A DNA stretch of 64,000 nt, taken from positions 869,262 through 933,261 of the forward strand of contig NZ_FNIT01000001.1 in NCBI RefSeq assembly GCF_900104035.1. Direction: 5' to 3'. Positions 1-9,413 of the stretch are shown piece after piece. The translations under genes were made by a program, and so were the position numbers. Position 1 is the stretch's first letter. Each line of letters starts with the position of its first letter. Source of the stretch: Aureimonas jatrophae. GTDB taxonomy: Bacteria; Pseudomonadota; Alphaproteobacteria; Rhizobiales; Rhizobiaceae. Below the pieces are notes generated by a model. The model saw only the letters and a list, made by a program, of their open reading frames with translations. It was not told the DNA's origin and did not search any database.

Positions 1-1
1 C

Positions 2-1450
2 CGCCGACCGGCGGCCGCGGCCGCAACGGACAGCGCCTCCACCGGCTCGATGCGCATCGCCAAGCGCTTGGCGCGCGCCGGCATCTCGTCGCGCCGCGAC
101 GCGGAGGGCATGATCGCCGACGGGCGCGTGTCGGTGAACGGGCGCAAGCTCGACTCGCCCGCGCTCGACGTGACCATGAGCGACCGCATCGAGATCGACG
201 GCAAACCCTTGCCCGCGATCGAGCGCACGCGCCTGTGGCTCTTCCACAAGCCCGCCGGCACCGTGACCACCAACCACGACCCGGAAGGCCGGCCGACCGT
301 GTTCGACCGCCTGCCGGACGAGATGCCGCGCGTCCTGACCGTCGGTCGGCTCGACATCAACACGGAAGGGCTGCTGCTCCTCACCAACGACGGCGGGCTC
401 GCCCGTGTCTTGGAACTGCCGTCCACCGGCTGGCTGCGGCGATACCGCGTGCGCGCCTATGGCGAGATCATGCAGGAGCGCCTCGACGAGTTGCGTCAGG
501 GCATCGCGGTGGAGGGTGTCTTCTACGGTGCGATCGAGGCGAGCCTCGACCGCACGCAGGGGCACAACGTCTGGCTGACGCTCGGCCTTCGCGAGGGCAA
601 GAATCGCGAGGTCAAGCGCGTCCTGCAGCATCTCGGCCTCGAGGTGAACCGGCTGATCCGCCTGAGCTTCGGACCCTTCCAGCTCGGCGAGCTGGAGGAG
701 GGCGCGGTGCAGGAGATCAACGGACGCACGCTGCGCGACCAGCTCGGGCCCGCCATGATCGAGGAGTCGGGCGCCGACTTCGACGCGCCCATCATCAATC
801 CCTTCTCGAACAAGCCGGTCGCCGCCGCGCGGCCGGGCCGCGACGAGACGGTTGAGGGCGACGACAAGCCGGAGCGCGCCGCCAGGCCCGAACAATCGGA
901 ATGGCGCAGCTTCGGCGGCGAGCGGCCCAACCGCAAGCGCTTCGGCGAGGCCAAGCGCGCCGATGCGCTCGGCCGCCTCGACACGCGGCCGCGCGAGGGC
1001 GGGCGCGGCGAGGGTCGCTTCGGCGACAAGCCGCGCTTTGCCGACAAGCCGAAGTTCGGAGAGGGCCGCAAGTTCGCCGACAAGCCGCGCTTCGGCGCGG
1101 GTCGCAGCGACGGCGACCGTCCCGCCCGCGACCGCGGCGAGGGGGGCGAGCGCCCGCGCCGCTTCGAGAGCCGCGACGGTGGTGCGGCCGCGGGCGGCGA
1201 GGAGAAGCGCCTGAGCCGTCCCAAGGACGCTCCGCGCCGCTCCGCCAACGTTTGGATGGCGCCCGGTGCCCGCGCGACCGGCGAGAAGAAGAAGCAGGAG
1301 CGTGCCGACCGGCAGCGCGAGCGCGACGAGCGGGCCTCGCGCCCGCCGCGCTCGGGACCCTCTCGTTCGGGCGGCGGCGGGGATCGGCCCCGTTCGGGAC
1401 CCGGCCGGCCTCGCCCGAGCGGCGGTGGCGGACGCTCCGACCGGAGCTGA
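2..1450 (+). CDS. rluB: 23S rRNA pseudouridine synthase, RluB/RsuA family (5' end outside window)
   Basis: Converts a uridine of 23S rRNA to pseudouridine during ribosome assembly. Counting from the ATG at 50, an S4 RNA-binding domain covers about residues 1-50. The family signature GRLD lies at residues 99-102, with Asp102 the catalytic residue, followed by NTEGLLLLTNDG. After about residue 250 the protein continues as a roughly 200-residue Arg/Gly/Lys/Asp-rich tail with repeated FADKP(R/K)F-like units. The frame is open to the window edge (RRPAAAAATDSASTGS before Met50) and the ATG at 50 has no Shine-Dalgarno sequence. The true start is therefore probably upstream, with Met50 only an internal alternative. 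rsmD follows 6 bp later, giving an rRNA-modification pair. The RluB assignment over other RsuA-family members rests on overall likeness and this neighbour. Confidence 0.9.
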   Translation, partial: RRPAAAAATDSASTGSMRIAKRLARAGISSRRDAEGMIADGRVSVNGRKLDSPALDVTMSDRIEIDGKPLPAIERTRLWLFHKPAGTVTTNHDPEGRPTVFDRLPDEMPRVLTVGRLDINTEGLLLLTNDGGLARVLELPSTGWLRRYRVRAYGEIMQERLDELRQGIAVEGVFYGAIEASLDRTQGHNVWLTLGLREGKNREVKRVLQHLGLEVNRLIRLSFGPFQLGELEEGAVQEINGRTLRDQLGPAMIEESGADFDAPIINPFSNKPVAAARPGRDETVEGDDKPERAARPEQSEWRSFGGERPNRKRFGEAKRADALGRLDTRPREGGRGEGRFGDKPRFADKPKFGEGRKFADKPRFGAGRSDGDRPARDRGEGGERPRRFESRDGGAAAGGEEKRLSRPKDAPRRSANVWMAPGARATGEKKKQERADRQRERDERASRPPRSGPSRSGGGGDRPRSGPGRPRPSGGGGRSDRS

Positions 1451-1456
1451 CGGCTC

Positions 1457-2017
1457 GTGACGCTGCGCATCGTGGCGGGCAGGCTCAAGGGGCGCCCGCT
1501 CCAGTCGCCGGAGGGAAGCGCGATCCGGCCGACTTCGGAGCGCCATCGCGGCGCGCTGTTCGACATCCTCGCCCACGGCGTGGGCGTCCGCTTCGAGGGC
1601 GCGCGCGTCCTCGACCTGTTCGCGGGCACCGGCGCGCTCGGGATCGAGGCCGTCTCGCGTGGTGGCCGCTTTGCGGTCTTCGTCGAGGAGAGCGCGGAAG
1701 GGCGCGGCCTGATCCGGGGCAACTGCGAGGCGCTCGGCCTCAACGGCTGCACCAAGATCCTACGGCGCGACGCCACGCGCCTGGGGCCGGCCGGCACGAT
1801 CGAGCCGTTCGACCTCGTGCTTCTCGACCCGCCCTACGGTCGGCGGCTGGGCGAGGCGGCGTTGGCCGGGCTCGTCGCGGGCGGCTGGCTGCGTCCCGAT
1901 GCCGTGCTGGTGCTGGAGGAAGGGCTCGACGCCCCGTTCTCGCCGGTTGCGGGACTGGCGCCGCTCGACGAGCGCGCGATGGGCGAAACGCGGCTGCGCT
2001 TCCTTCGCCCGGCGTGA
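1457..2017 (+). CDS. rsmD: 16S rRNA (guanine(966)-N(2))-methyltransferase RsmD
   Basis: Transfers a methyl group from S-adenosylmethionine to N2 of G966 in the 16S rRNA. The 186-residue protein has the usual RsmD length. The SAM-binding motif I, DLFAGTGALGIEA, starts at residue 53, and the catalytic N6/N2-methyltransferase motif DPPY is at residues 124-127. The N-terminal MTLRIVAGRLKGRPL is typical of the family and supports the GTG start at 1457. The gene begins 6 bp after the rluB stop and was probably co-transcribed with it. Confidence 0.95.
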   Translation: MTLRIVAGRLKGRPLQSPEGSAIRPTSERHRGALFDILAHGVGVRFEGARVLDLFAGTGALGIEAVSRGGRFAVFVEESAEGRGLIRGNCEALGLNGCTKILRRDATRLGPAGTIEPFDLVLLDPPYGRRLGEAALAGLVAGGWLRPDAVLVLEEGLDAPFSPVAGLAPLDERAMGETRLRFLRPA

Positions 2018-2123
2018 GCGCGGCCCGAGCCCTTACAAAAACGTAATTGGTGCCTTTGTGGTCGACGCACGATATCGGCCCCGAACCCTTGTCTTCGGCT
2101 CCCCGCGAGGAAGATCCCGCCTG

Positions 2124-3632
2124 ATGACCGTTTCCGCCCGGCGCTCCGGCGTCTGCCTCCTGGCGCTCGCCGCCGTTCTGTCCCTGCAGCCCGCCCGCGC
2201 GCAGGAGAGCCCGACCCCGCCGGTCGCGGCGCCCGCTGCCGCCGCGGTTGAGGCGCAGGCCAAGCGTCCCGCGATCACCTCGTTCACGCTGGAGAACGGG
2301 CTCCAGGTCGTGGTGCTGCCCGACCGGCGCGCGCCGGTCGTCACGCAGATGATCTGGTACAAGGTCGGCTCGGCCGACGAGGAGCGGGGCCAGTCCGGCA
2401 TCGCCCACTTCCTCGAGCATCTGATGTTCAAGGGCACGCGCAACCATCCGGCGGGCGAGTTCTCGGGCGCGGTGGCCGCGATCGGCGGCGAGGAGAACGC
2501 CTTCACCTCCTACGACTACACGGCCTACTACCAGCAGGTCCCCGTCGAGGCGCTGGAGCGCATGATGGGCTTCGAGGCCGACCGCATGGAGAACCTCGTG
2601 CTCACCGACGAGGTCGTGCTGCCCGAGCGCAACGTCATCCTGGAAGAGCGCGGCATGCGCATCGACAACGAGCCGGGGGCCCAGCTCGGCGAGGCGATCG
2701 ACGCCGCCCTGTTCCAGAACTCGCCCTACGGCACGCCCGTGATCGGCTGGCGCGGGGAGATGGAGAAGCTGTCGCGCGACGACGCGATCCGCTTCTACGA
2801 CAAGTACTATACGCCCAACAACGCGACGCTCCTGATCGCGGGCGACGTCGACGCCGAGGCCGTGCGCGGCATGGCCGAGCGCACCTTCGGGCAGGTCAAG
2901 CGCCGCGCCGAGCCGGGCCCGCGCCTCCGGCCGCAGGAGCCCGCGCCGCTCGCCGCACGCGAGGTCTCCTTGAGCGACGCGCGCGTCACGCAGCCGAGCG
3001 TCCAGACGGTCTACCTCGCCCCGTCCGAGATGAACGGCAAGCCGGGCGAGGCCGAGGCGCTGGACCTTCTGGCCGACATCCTGGGGGGCGGCACGACGAG
3101 CCGACTTTATCGCGCTCTGGTGGTCGAGAAGGGCCTGGCGGCCGGCACCGGCGCCTACTACCAGGGCACCGCGATCGACGACGGCCAGTTCATCACCTAC
3201 GCCACCCCGCGCGGCGAGGCGACGCTCGCCGACGTCGAGACGGCGACCGAGGAGGAGGTCGCGCGTCTCTTGCGGGACGGCGTGACGGCGGAGGAGCTGG
3301 AGGCCGCGAAGAACCGCGTGCGCAAGGCGCTGATCTATCTCGCCGACAGCCAGACCGCGATGGCGCGCCGCTACGGCGCGGCGCTCTCGATCGGGCAGAC
3401 GATCGACGAGGTCGACAGCTGGCCGGCGCGCATCGAGGCCGTGACGGTCGACCAGGTGAACGCGGTGGCCCGCGAGGTGCTGCAGGCGAAGCGCTCGGTG
3501 ACCGGCCGCCTCCTGCCGGGCGGCTTGAGCGACGAGGCCGACGCCAAGGCACCCGCCGGTTCGCCGGCCGCCGCCGGCATTCCCGCCGATCCGAACAGCC
3601 CGCCGGCGCCGGTCGGCGACACGCGCTCGTGA
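2124..3632 (+). CDS. secreted M16 family zinc metallopeptidase (catalytic partner)
   Basis: A 502-residue pitrilysin-family peptidase, probably acting in the periplasm. The open frame extends upstream to 1899, but ATG 2124 is preferred. It has GAGGAAG about 10 nt upstream and opens a clear signal peptide (basic MTVSARR, hydrophobic core, cleavage near ARAQE). The inverted zinc motif HFLEH is at residues 95-99, and the third ligand is probably Glu175, about 76 residues downstream (VILEERG). The second M16 domain occupies roughly residues 230-430. The next gene, 16 bp downstream, encodes a zinc-less M16 protein, so the two may form a heterodimer like other paired M16 enzymes. The substrate is unknown. 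Confidence 0.92.
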   Translation: MTVSARRSGVCLLALAAVLSLQPARAQESPTPPVAAPAAAAVEAQAKRPAITSFTLENGLQVVVLPDRRAPVVTQMIWYKVGSADEERGQSGIAHFLEHLMFKGTRNHPAGEFSGAVAAIGGEENAFTSYDYTAYYQQVPVEALERMMGFEADRMENLVLTDEVVLPERNVILEERGMRIDNEPGAQLGEAIDAALFQNSPYGTPVIGWRGEMEKLSRDDAIRFYDKYYTPNNATLLIAGDVDAEAVRGMAERTFGQVKRRAEPGPRLRPQEPAPLAAREVSLSDARVTQPSVQTVYLAPSEMNGKPGEAEALDLLADILGGGTTSRLYRALVVEKGLAAGTGAYYQGTAIDDGQFITYATPRGEATLADVETATEEEVARLLRDGVTAEELEAAKNRVRKALIYLADSQTAMARRYGAALSIGQTIDEVDSWPARIEAVTVDQVNAVAREVLQAKRSVTGRLLPGGLSDEADAKAPAGSPAAAGIPADPNSPPAPVGDTRS

Positions 3633-3648
3633 CCGTGAGATTCCCAGG

Positions 3649-4974
3649 ATGAATCCGATCTTTCGCCCCATCGCCCGTTTCTCCGGCATCGTCGCCTTCG
3701 CGGGCACGCTGCTGGCCGCTCCGATCGCCCAGGCCGTCACGATCCAGGAGGTGACGAGCCCCGGCGGCGTGCACGCGCTTCTCGTCGAGGACTACACCAA
3801 CCCGCTGATCGCCATGCGCTTCGCCTTCAAGGGCGCCGGCTCCACCGGCGACGACCCGGACCGCGAGGGCACGGCCAACCTCCTGTCGGGACTGCTCGAC
3901 GAGGGCGCCGGCGACATCCCGAGCCAGGACTTCCAGCGCAAGCTTGACGAACTCGGCGTCAGCCTTTCGTTCGACGCGGGTCTCGACAACTTCTCGGGCA
4001 ACTTCCGCACGATCGTCGAGAACGAGGACGAGGCCTTCGACCTCCTGCGCCTGTCGCTCAACGCGCCGCGCTTCGACGAGGAGCCGGTGGAGCGCATCCG
4101 CGGCCAGATCCTGGCCGGCATCCGGGGCGACGAGAACGATCCCGGCACGCTGGCCGGCCGCGCGTTCCGCAACACCGTCTTCCCGAACCATCCCTACTCG
4201 CGTCCCGTCGAGGGCACGCTCGAGTCGGTTCCCGCCATCACGGTCGCCGATCTCGACCGCTTCCGCCGCACCGCCTTCTCGCGCGGCAACCTCGTGGTGG
4301 GCGTCGTCGGCGCGATCAGCAAAGAGGCGCTCGCGGCCCGGCTCGACGAGGTCTTCGGACCGCTCGCGGCGACGCCGAAGCTGCGCCCGGTTCCCGAGAT
4401 CGTGCCGGTCACCGGCAAGGTCGAGGCCGTCCCGCTCGACCTGCCGCAGACCCGCATCCAGTTCGTGCTGCCGGGCGTGAAGCGCGACGATCCCGACTTC
4501 TTCGCCGCCTATCTCATGAACCATGTGCTCGGCGGGGGCACCTTCACCTCGCGCCTCTACCAGGAGATTCGCGAGAAGCGGGGCCTGGCCTACGGCGCGG
4601 GCTCGTCGCTGTCGAACTACGAGCACGCCGCGCTGCTGGCGGGCTCGACGGCGACGCGCTCCGACAAGGCGAGCGAGAGCGTCGCCCTGATCCGGCAGGA
4701 ACTGAAGCGCATGGCCTACCAGGGACCGACCGAGGAGGAGCTGAACAGTGCGAAGGCCTTCGTGAAGGGCTCGTATGCGGTGCAGAACCTGTCCTCCTCG
4801 CTCGCGATCGCCTCGACGCTGGTCGGCATCCAACTCGACAACCTCGGCACCGACTACATCGACCGTCGCCAGGCGCTGATCGATGCTGTGACGATCGAGG
4901 ACGCACGCCGCGTCGCGCGCGAGCTTCTGTCGGCGGACCCGACCGTGATCACGGTCGGTCCCGAGGGAGCCTGA
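3649..4974 (+). CDS. secreted M16 family protein lacking the zinc motif (non-catalytic partner)
   Basis: A 441-residue M16-fold protein with an N-terminal signal peptide (hydrophobic 11-27, cleavage near AQA-VT). At the position of HxxEH it has TANLLSGLLDEG (residues 75-86), so no zinc site is present and it should be catalytically inactive. The C-terminal M16 region keeps the conserved arginine/tyrosine stretch (REKRGLAYGAGSSLSNY, about residues 307-323) thought to hold substrate in paired M16 proteases. It lies 16 bp after the catalytic M16 gene and 10 bp before the patatin gene. Role as a regulatory or substrate-binding subunit is inferred from paired M16 systems. Confidence 0.9.
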   Translation: MNPIFRPIARFSGIVAFAGTLLAAPIAQAVTIQEVTSPGGVHALLVEDYTNPLIAMRFAFKGAGSTGDDPDREGTANLLSGLLDEGAGDIPSQDFQRKLDELGVSLSFDAGLDNFSGNFRTIVENEDEAFDLLRLSLNAPRFDEEPVERIRGQILAGIRGDENDPGTLAGRAFRNTVFPNHPYSRPVEGTLESVPAITVADLDRFRRTAFSRGNLVVGVVGAISKEALAARLDEVFGPLAATPKLRPVPEIVPVTGKVEAVPLDLPQTRIQFVLPGVKRDDPDFFAAYLMNHVLGGGTFTSRLYQEIREKRGLAYGAGSSLSNYEHAALLAGSTATRSDKASESVALIRQELKRMAYQGPTEEELNSAKAFVKGSYAVQNLSSSLAIASTLVGIQLDNLGTDYIDRRQALIDAVTIEDARRVARELLSADPTVITVGPEGA

Positions 4975-4984
4975 GCGGACCCGC

Positions 4985-5884
4985 ATGCCGGACGACGCCC
5001 CGCCGCCGCCTCGCATCGGCCTTGCGCTCGGCGGCGGCGGGGCGCGGGGCATTGCCCATCTCCATGTGCTGCAGGCGCTCGACGATCTCGGCCTGCGGCC
5101 CGCTCATGTCGCCGGTTCCTCGATCGGCGCGTTGATCGGGGCGGGCTGCGCCTCGGGCATGCGGGCGCGCGAGATCACCGCCCACGTTCTGGACACCCTT
5201 GCGACGCCCCGGATCGCGGCGGGGCGCTTGTGGCACTCGCGCCCCGCCTCGCTGGCCGAGTTTCTCGCCGACGGGGGCCTCCGGATCGGCCAGCTCAACG
5301 CCGAACGGCTCGTCACCGCCTTTCTGCCGGCCCGGGTGCCCTCCCGCATCGAGGACATGCCGATCCGCCTGAGCGTCATGGCGACGAGCTTCTTCGAGGG
5401 TGAGGAGCTGAGCATCGAGACGGGCGACACGGCCTCGGCGGTGGGAGCCTCGATCGCGATCCCGAGCCTCTTCCGGCCCGTGCGCCGGGGCGGACGGGTG
5501 CTGGTCGACGGCGGCATCGCGAACCCGCTGCCCTTCGATGTCGTGGCGCGGACCTGCGACTTCGTGATCGCGTGCGACGTCACCGGCGGACCGGAGCCGG
5601 GCGCCGCGCCGATGCCGACGCCGCTCGAGGCGATGATCGGCGCCTCGCAGATCATGATGTCGGCGGTGATTCGGGCGAAGCTGACATCCGGCGCGCCCGA
5701 CATCTTCCTCCAGCCGCCGGTCTCGCGCTACCGCGTCCTCGACTTCCTGCGCGCGCGCACGATCCTCGCCGAGACCGAACCCTTGCGCGAAGAGGCGCGC
5801 GACCGCGTGGCCGCCGCCTTTGCCGAGCGTGGCTGGCCACTCGGCCGCCCTTCGCCCGAAGAGGTCGCCCGCTTCGTCGTGTAG
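4985..5884 (+). CDS. patatin-like phospholipase (RssA-type)
   Basis: A 299-residue patatin-fold esterase, probably cytoplasmic or membrane-associated, acting on acyl lipids. The oxyanion-hole motif GGGGARG is at residues 16-22. The nucleophile elbow GSSIG is at 44-48 (Ser46), and the Ser-Asp dyad is completed by the DGG of VDGGIANPLP near residue 175. No signal peptide is seen. It is the last gene of a plus-strand run with the two M16 genes and converges on the topoisomerase gene. The actual lipid substrate cannot be told from sequence. Confidence 0.9.
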   Translation: MPDDAPPPPRIGLALGGGGARGIAHLHVLQALDDLGLRPAHVAGSSIGALIGAGCASGMRAREITAHVLDTLATPRIAAGRLWHSRPASLAEFLADGGLRIGQLNAERLVTAFLPARVPSRIEDMPIRLSVMATSFFEGEELSIETGDTASAVGASIAIPSLFRPVRRGGRVLVDGGIANPLPFDVVARTCDFVIACDVTGGPEPGAAPMPTPLEAMIGASQIMMSAVIRAKLTSGAPDIFLQPPVSRYRVLDFLRARTILAETEPLREEARDRVAAAFAERGWPLGRPSPEEVARFVV

Positions 5885-6005
5885 CGCCGGCAAGCGGACG
5901 CGCCGGGGCGACCCAACACTTCTTTCCCGCCCGCGCTTCGTTGCGGATGCTCGTTGACGCCGTTTGCGCCGGGCGCGACCGCAGAAGCCTTCGCCGGTCC
6001 GGCCC

Positions 6006-7043
6006 TCAGGCCTGCGCCGTTTCCTCCAGGAAGCGCATCAGGCCGGTCTCGACGCTGGTCAGCCCCTCGCGCGCCCGACCGCGCAGGAGGTTCGGCGACA
6101 AGCGCTCCTCCTCGAAGGCGGTGACGATCTCGGGGTGGACATAGGACGCGCGCGCCACGGTCGGCGTGTTGCGCAGGACGGTCGAGACCGAGCGCATGGC
6201 CTTCGCCACCGCGCGGCGGCGCTTGGGCAGCGTGTCACGCTCGGCGGCCGACACGTCTTCCAGAAGAAAGCGCAGCGCCTCGGCCGAGCCGTGGAAGGTG
6301 CGGAAGTCCTTGGCCGAGATGCGCTTGCCGGATGCCGAGCGCAGGTAGCGGTTGAGGATGTTGGCGGTGAGGTCGTGACGCTTGAGGTCGGAGCCGGTGA
6401 AGCGGAACAGGCGCTTCGAGCGTCCCGACTTCATGCGCTCCAGCGAGCGCACGAGCTGCCGGTCCTCGATCTCGACGACGTTGGTCTGGTGCGACTTGCC
6501 GACGAACTTCAGCACCGCGCGCTTCTCGCCGAGCCTGAGGTTCTCGCGGCGCAGCGAGGCGACGCCGCGCCCGCCGTCCTCGGCGTATTTCTCGTGGCCG
6601 GGTCGCATGGCCGAGTGGTCGATCAGGCGCGCGGCCACCGCTGCCGTCGCCCGCTCGTCGTCGGCATTGCGCTTCATGTCGGCCTCGAGACGCTCGCGCA
6701 GCGTCGGCAGCGCCCGGCCGAAGCGCAGGAGGCGCTCGGTCTTCACCGCGTTGCGCACGTTCACCCAGGCCTCGTGGTAACGATACTGGATGCGGCCCTT
6801 CTCGTCGCGGCCGGTTGCCTGGATGTGGCCGTTCTCCTCGACGCAGATCCGCACGTCGCGCCAGGCGGGCGGCAGCACGAGCGCCTTGATCCGCGCCTTG
6901 AGGCGGCGGTCGGTGATGGCCTCGCCGCCCGCGAAGCAGATGCGGTGGCCGCGCCCGTGGCGGCGGCGCTCCACGGTGAAGAGGGTGGGGTCCACCATGA
7001 CGAGGCCGAAGCGCTCGGCATGGAACAGAAGGCGGTCGTGCAT
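6006..7043 (-). CDS. DNA topoisomerase IB (poxvirus/eukaryote type)
   Basis: Relaxes supercoils through a 3'-phosphotyrosyl intermediate. Numbering from the chosen start, the catalytic set is Arg147 (RPGHEKYAED), Lys183 (FVGKSHQ), Arg248 (KDFRTFHG) and Tyr301 (ARASYVHPEI). The 345-residue length fits bacterial type IB enzymes. An upstream in-frame ATG at 7127 would add 28 Arg/Ser/Pro-rich residues. I prefer 7043 because family likeness begins there and a 7-bp inverted repeat (7059-7065 with 7074-7080) lies just upstream, although neither start has a convincing Shine-Dalgarno sequence. It converges on the patatin gene across a featureless 121-bp gap and is divergent from the DUF2945 gene. Confidence 0.9.
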   Translation of the reverse strand: MHDRLLFHAERFGLVMVDPTLFTVERRRHGRGHRICFAGGEAITDRRLKARIKALVLPPAWRDVRICVEENGHIQATGRDEKGRIQYRYHEAWVNVRNAVKTERLLRFGRALPTLRERLEADMKRNADDERATAAVAARLIDHSAMRPGHEKYAEDGGRGVASLRRENLRLGEKRAVLKFVGKSHQTNVVEIEDRQLVRSLERMKSGRSKRLFRFTGSDLKRHDLTANILNRYLRSASGKRISAKDFRTFHGSAEALRFLLEDVSAAERDTLPKRRRAVAKAMRSVSTVLRNTPTVARASYVHPEIVTAFEEERLSPNLLRGRAREGLTSVETGLMRFLEETAQA

Positions 7044-7218
7044 GACGACGGGGCTCTCGGAACGATCAGATCGTCGTTCCAACGAGGGCCGGGGCCGCCG
7101 CGTTCCGAGCGGCCGGGCGCGCCGCATCGCCGCGCTGTGGACAACGGAACGCGGCAGGGAACCCGTGGTCGTGCCGCCTCATTGGCCTTCCCAGCACAGC
7201 CAACAGGAGTTCGCCGAC

Positions 7219-7434
7219 ATGACCGATATCCGCAAGGGCACCGAGGTCGAATGGAAGTACGGCTCGTCCAAGGCCGATGGCAAGGTCGAGCAGAAGTTCA
7301 CCAAGGAAGTGACGCGCAAGATCAAGGGCAAGGAGGTCACCCGCAAGGCGACCAACGACAACCCCGCCTATCTCGTGAAGCAGGACGACGGCACGAAGGT
7401 GCTGAAGAGCGGCAGCGAGCTTCACAAGGCCTGA
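7219..7434 (+). CDS. DUF2945 (HVA1-like) family small protein
   Basis: A 71-residue, lysine-rich, probably cytosolic protein. It starts MTDIRKGTEVEWKYGSSKADG and carries the DUF2945 pattern of a short beta-barrel-like domain with GKV...KEVTRKIKGKEVTRKA and a terminal LKSGSELHKA. The ATG at 7219 has AGGAG 9 nt upstream. The longer open frame to 6790 is antisense to topoisomerase IB and is not believed. Function of the family is not established. Confidence 0.85.
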   Translation: MTDIRKGTEVEWKYGSSKADGKVEQKFTKEVTRKIKGKEVTRKATNDNPAYLVKQDDGTKVLKSGSELHKA

Positions 7435-7462
7435 CGGCCGACGGCCGAACGCTCGTCCGCCC

Positions 7463-9310
7463 TCAGCGGACGGGCTCGGGCTCGGGCTTGGACCTGGCAC
7501 CGGCCGGCGCGGGCGCGGCGTCCTGGGTGCGGGCCGTGCGCGCCTTGGAGCCGGGCGGGCGCGGCTCGGGCAGGGGCTCGGGCGTGACGCGCGTCGGCGC
7601 CAGCACGCTCGACCCGGTGCCCGCCGTGCGCGCCTGCTGCAGGAGGATGCGCTCGGCGTCGCGCGTTCGCACGTCGCCCACCACCGCCGCGGCCTGGCTG
7701 TGGTCGAAGCCCAACGCCTCCAGCGTCGCACCGCCGAAGCTCAAGGCCGATTCCAGCGTCTCGCGAATCTCGAAGGCGACGCCACGCTCGCGCAGCGCCA
7801 GCGTGTGGTTTCGGTCGTAGGAGCGCACGAACAGGCGCACGTCCGGGAATTCGGCGCGGATGAGATCGACGATGCGGGTCGTCGTCTCCGGCGTGTTGGT
7901 GCACACCGCCACGATCTTGGCGCGACGGATGCCGGCGGCCTCCAGGACCTCCAGCCGCAACCCCGAGCCGTAGTAGATGCGGAAGCCGAAGCGCGCCGCG
8001 TTGCGGATGCGCTCGGGCGAGGAGTCGAGGATCGTGAGGCCGAGGCCGCTCGACAGAAGCACCTGCGCGGCGATCTGCCCGAATCGCGAAAAGCCGATCA
8101 TCAGGATGTCGGAGCCCGCGCCCGCGAAATCCTCCTCGGGCGCCTCGAGCCCTTCCTCCTCCACCGAGAAGCGACGCCCGAGATAGTCGGTGAGCGGCGT
8201 CAGCGCCATGGAGAGCGTGACGACGGCGACGAGCAGCGAGCCGAGCTCGGCCGGCAGGATCGCAGCCCCGCTCGCCGCCGAGAACAGGACGAAGGCGAAC
8301 TCGCCGCCCTGCGGCAGGACGAGCGCGACGCGCAGGGCCGCGGTGTGGCTCTCGCCGAACAGACGGCACAGGGGATAGAGCACCGCCGCCTTCACCAGCA
8401 TCAGGACGGGTGTGCCGAGAAGCACGATCCACCAGTTGGCCGCGATCACCGAAAGGTCCAGCGACAGGCCGACCGCGATAAAGAAGAGGCCGAGCAGGAG
8501 ACCGCGGAACGGGTCGATATTGGCCTCCAGCTCGTGGCGGTACGAACTTTCGGCCAGCAGCACGCCGGCGATAAACGCGCCCATGGCCATGGAGAAGCCG
8601 GCCAGCCCCATCAGGAGCGCCGAGGCCAGGACCACGAACAGCGCCGCGCCGATCATCACCTCGCGCGCGCCCGACTGCGCGAGAATGCGGAAGAGCGGAT
8701 TGAGGACGTAGCGCCCGACCACGATCAGCGCGAGCAGCGCTCCCACCGACCAGAGCGGCGAGACCGGCGCGTGCACCGCCACTGACGCCTCGCCGGCGGG
8801 CGACAGGAGCGGCAGGACGGCGAGCAGCGGCACGATCGCCAGGTCCTGGAACAGAAGCACGGCAAAGGCGCTCTGGCCAAAGCGCGTGGCGAGCTCGCCG
8901 CGCTCTTCCAGCACCTGCAGCGCGAAGGCGGTGGAGGAGAGCGCAAGGCCGAAGCCGATCACGGTGGCGGCCTGCCAGCTCGTCGCCAGCATCATCGCGC
9001 CGGTCAGCACCGCGCCGGTCACCGCGACCTGAGCGAGACCGAGGCCGAAGATCTGGCGGCGCAGCGCCCACAGGCGCGAGAGCTTCAGCTCCAGCCCGAT
9101 GATGAACAGGAGGAACACGACGCCGAGTTCGCCGAGATGCAGGATCTCTTCCTGCCCGTGCTCGATGAGCTGGAGCACCGGCCCGATCAGGATGCCGGCG
9201 AAGAGGTAGCCCAAGACCGTGCCGAGACCGATCCGCTTGAACAGCGTGCCGGCCACGATGCCCCCGCCGAGGATCAGGAGGATTTCCGCGAAGAGTGGTG
9301 CCGCCTCCAT
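7463..9310 (-). CDS. CPA2 family cation:proton antiporter (KefB/KefC-like) with RCK domain
   Basis: A 615-residue inner-membrane antiporter. About twelve hydrophobic segments fill residues 5-390 as a Na+/H+ exchanger domain, including the GLELKLSRLW motif typical of Kef proteins. A TrkA-N/RCK domain follows at about 400-520 (DILMIGFSRFGQIAAQVL as the nucleotide loop), probably gating transport by NAD(H) or glutathione. The last ~80 residues are a Pro/Arg/Ala-rich tail. ATG 9310 has GGGGAGA about 9 nt upstream; the open frame beyond is rejected. The stop codon lies inside a small hairpin (7451-7475) shared with the convergent DUF2945 gene. Potassium as the ion is inferred from the family. Confidence 0.88.
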   Translation of the reverse strand: MEAAPLFAEILLILGGGIVAGTLFKRIGLGTVLGYLFAGILIGPVLQLIEHGQEEILHLGELGVVFLLFIIGLELKLSRLWALRRQIFGLGLAQVAVTGAVLTGAMMLATSWQAATVIGFGLALSSTAFALQVLEERGELATRFGQSAFAVLLFQDLAIVPLLAVLPLLSPAGEASVAVHAPVSPLWSVGALLALIVVGRYVLNPLFRILAQSGAREVMIGAALFVVLASALLMGLAGFSMAMGAFIAGVLLAESSYRHELEANIDPFRGLLLGLFFIAVGLSLDLSVIAANWWIVLLGTPVLMLVKAAVLYPLCRLFGESHTAALRVALVLPQGGEFAFVLFSAASGAAILPAELGSLLVAVVTLSMALTPLTDYLGRRFSVEEEGLEAPEEDFAGAGSDILMIGFSRFGQIAAQVLLSSGLGLTILDSSPERIRNAARFGFRIYYGSGLRLEVLEAAGIRRAKIVAVCTNTPETTTRIVDLIRAEFPDVRLFVRSYDRNHTLALRERGVAFEIRETLESALSFGGATLEALGFDHSQAAAVVGDVRTRDAERILLQQARTAGTGSSVLAPTRVTPEPLPEPRPPGSKARTARTQDAAPAPAGARSKPEPEPVR

Positions 9311-9413
9311 GGCGCGGGTCTCCCCATCGTCGGCGCGCCGGACCGTCGGCGTGCTTGAAGCCCGGGCTTCGCATAATAGATGGGGCGAGTGCAAAAGCTT
9401 TGGCGGTTTCCCC

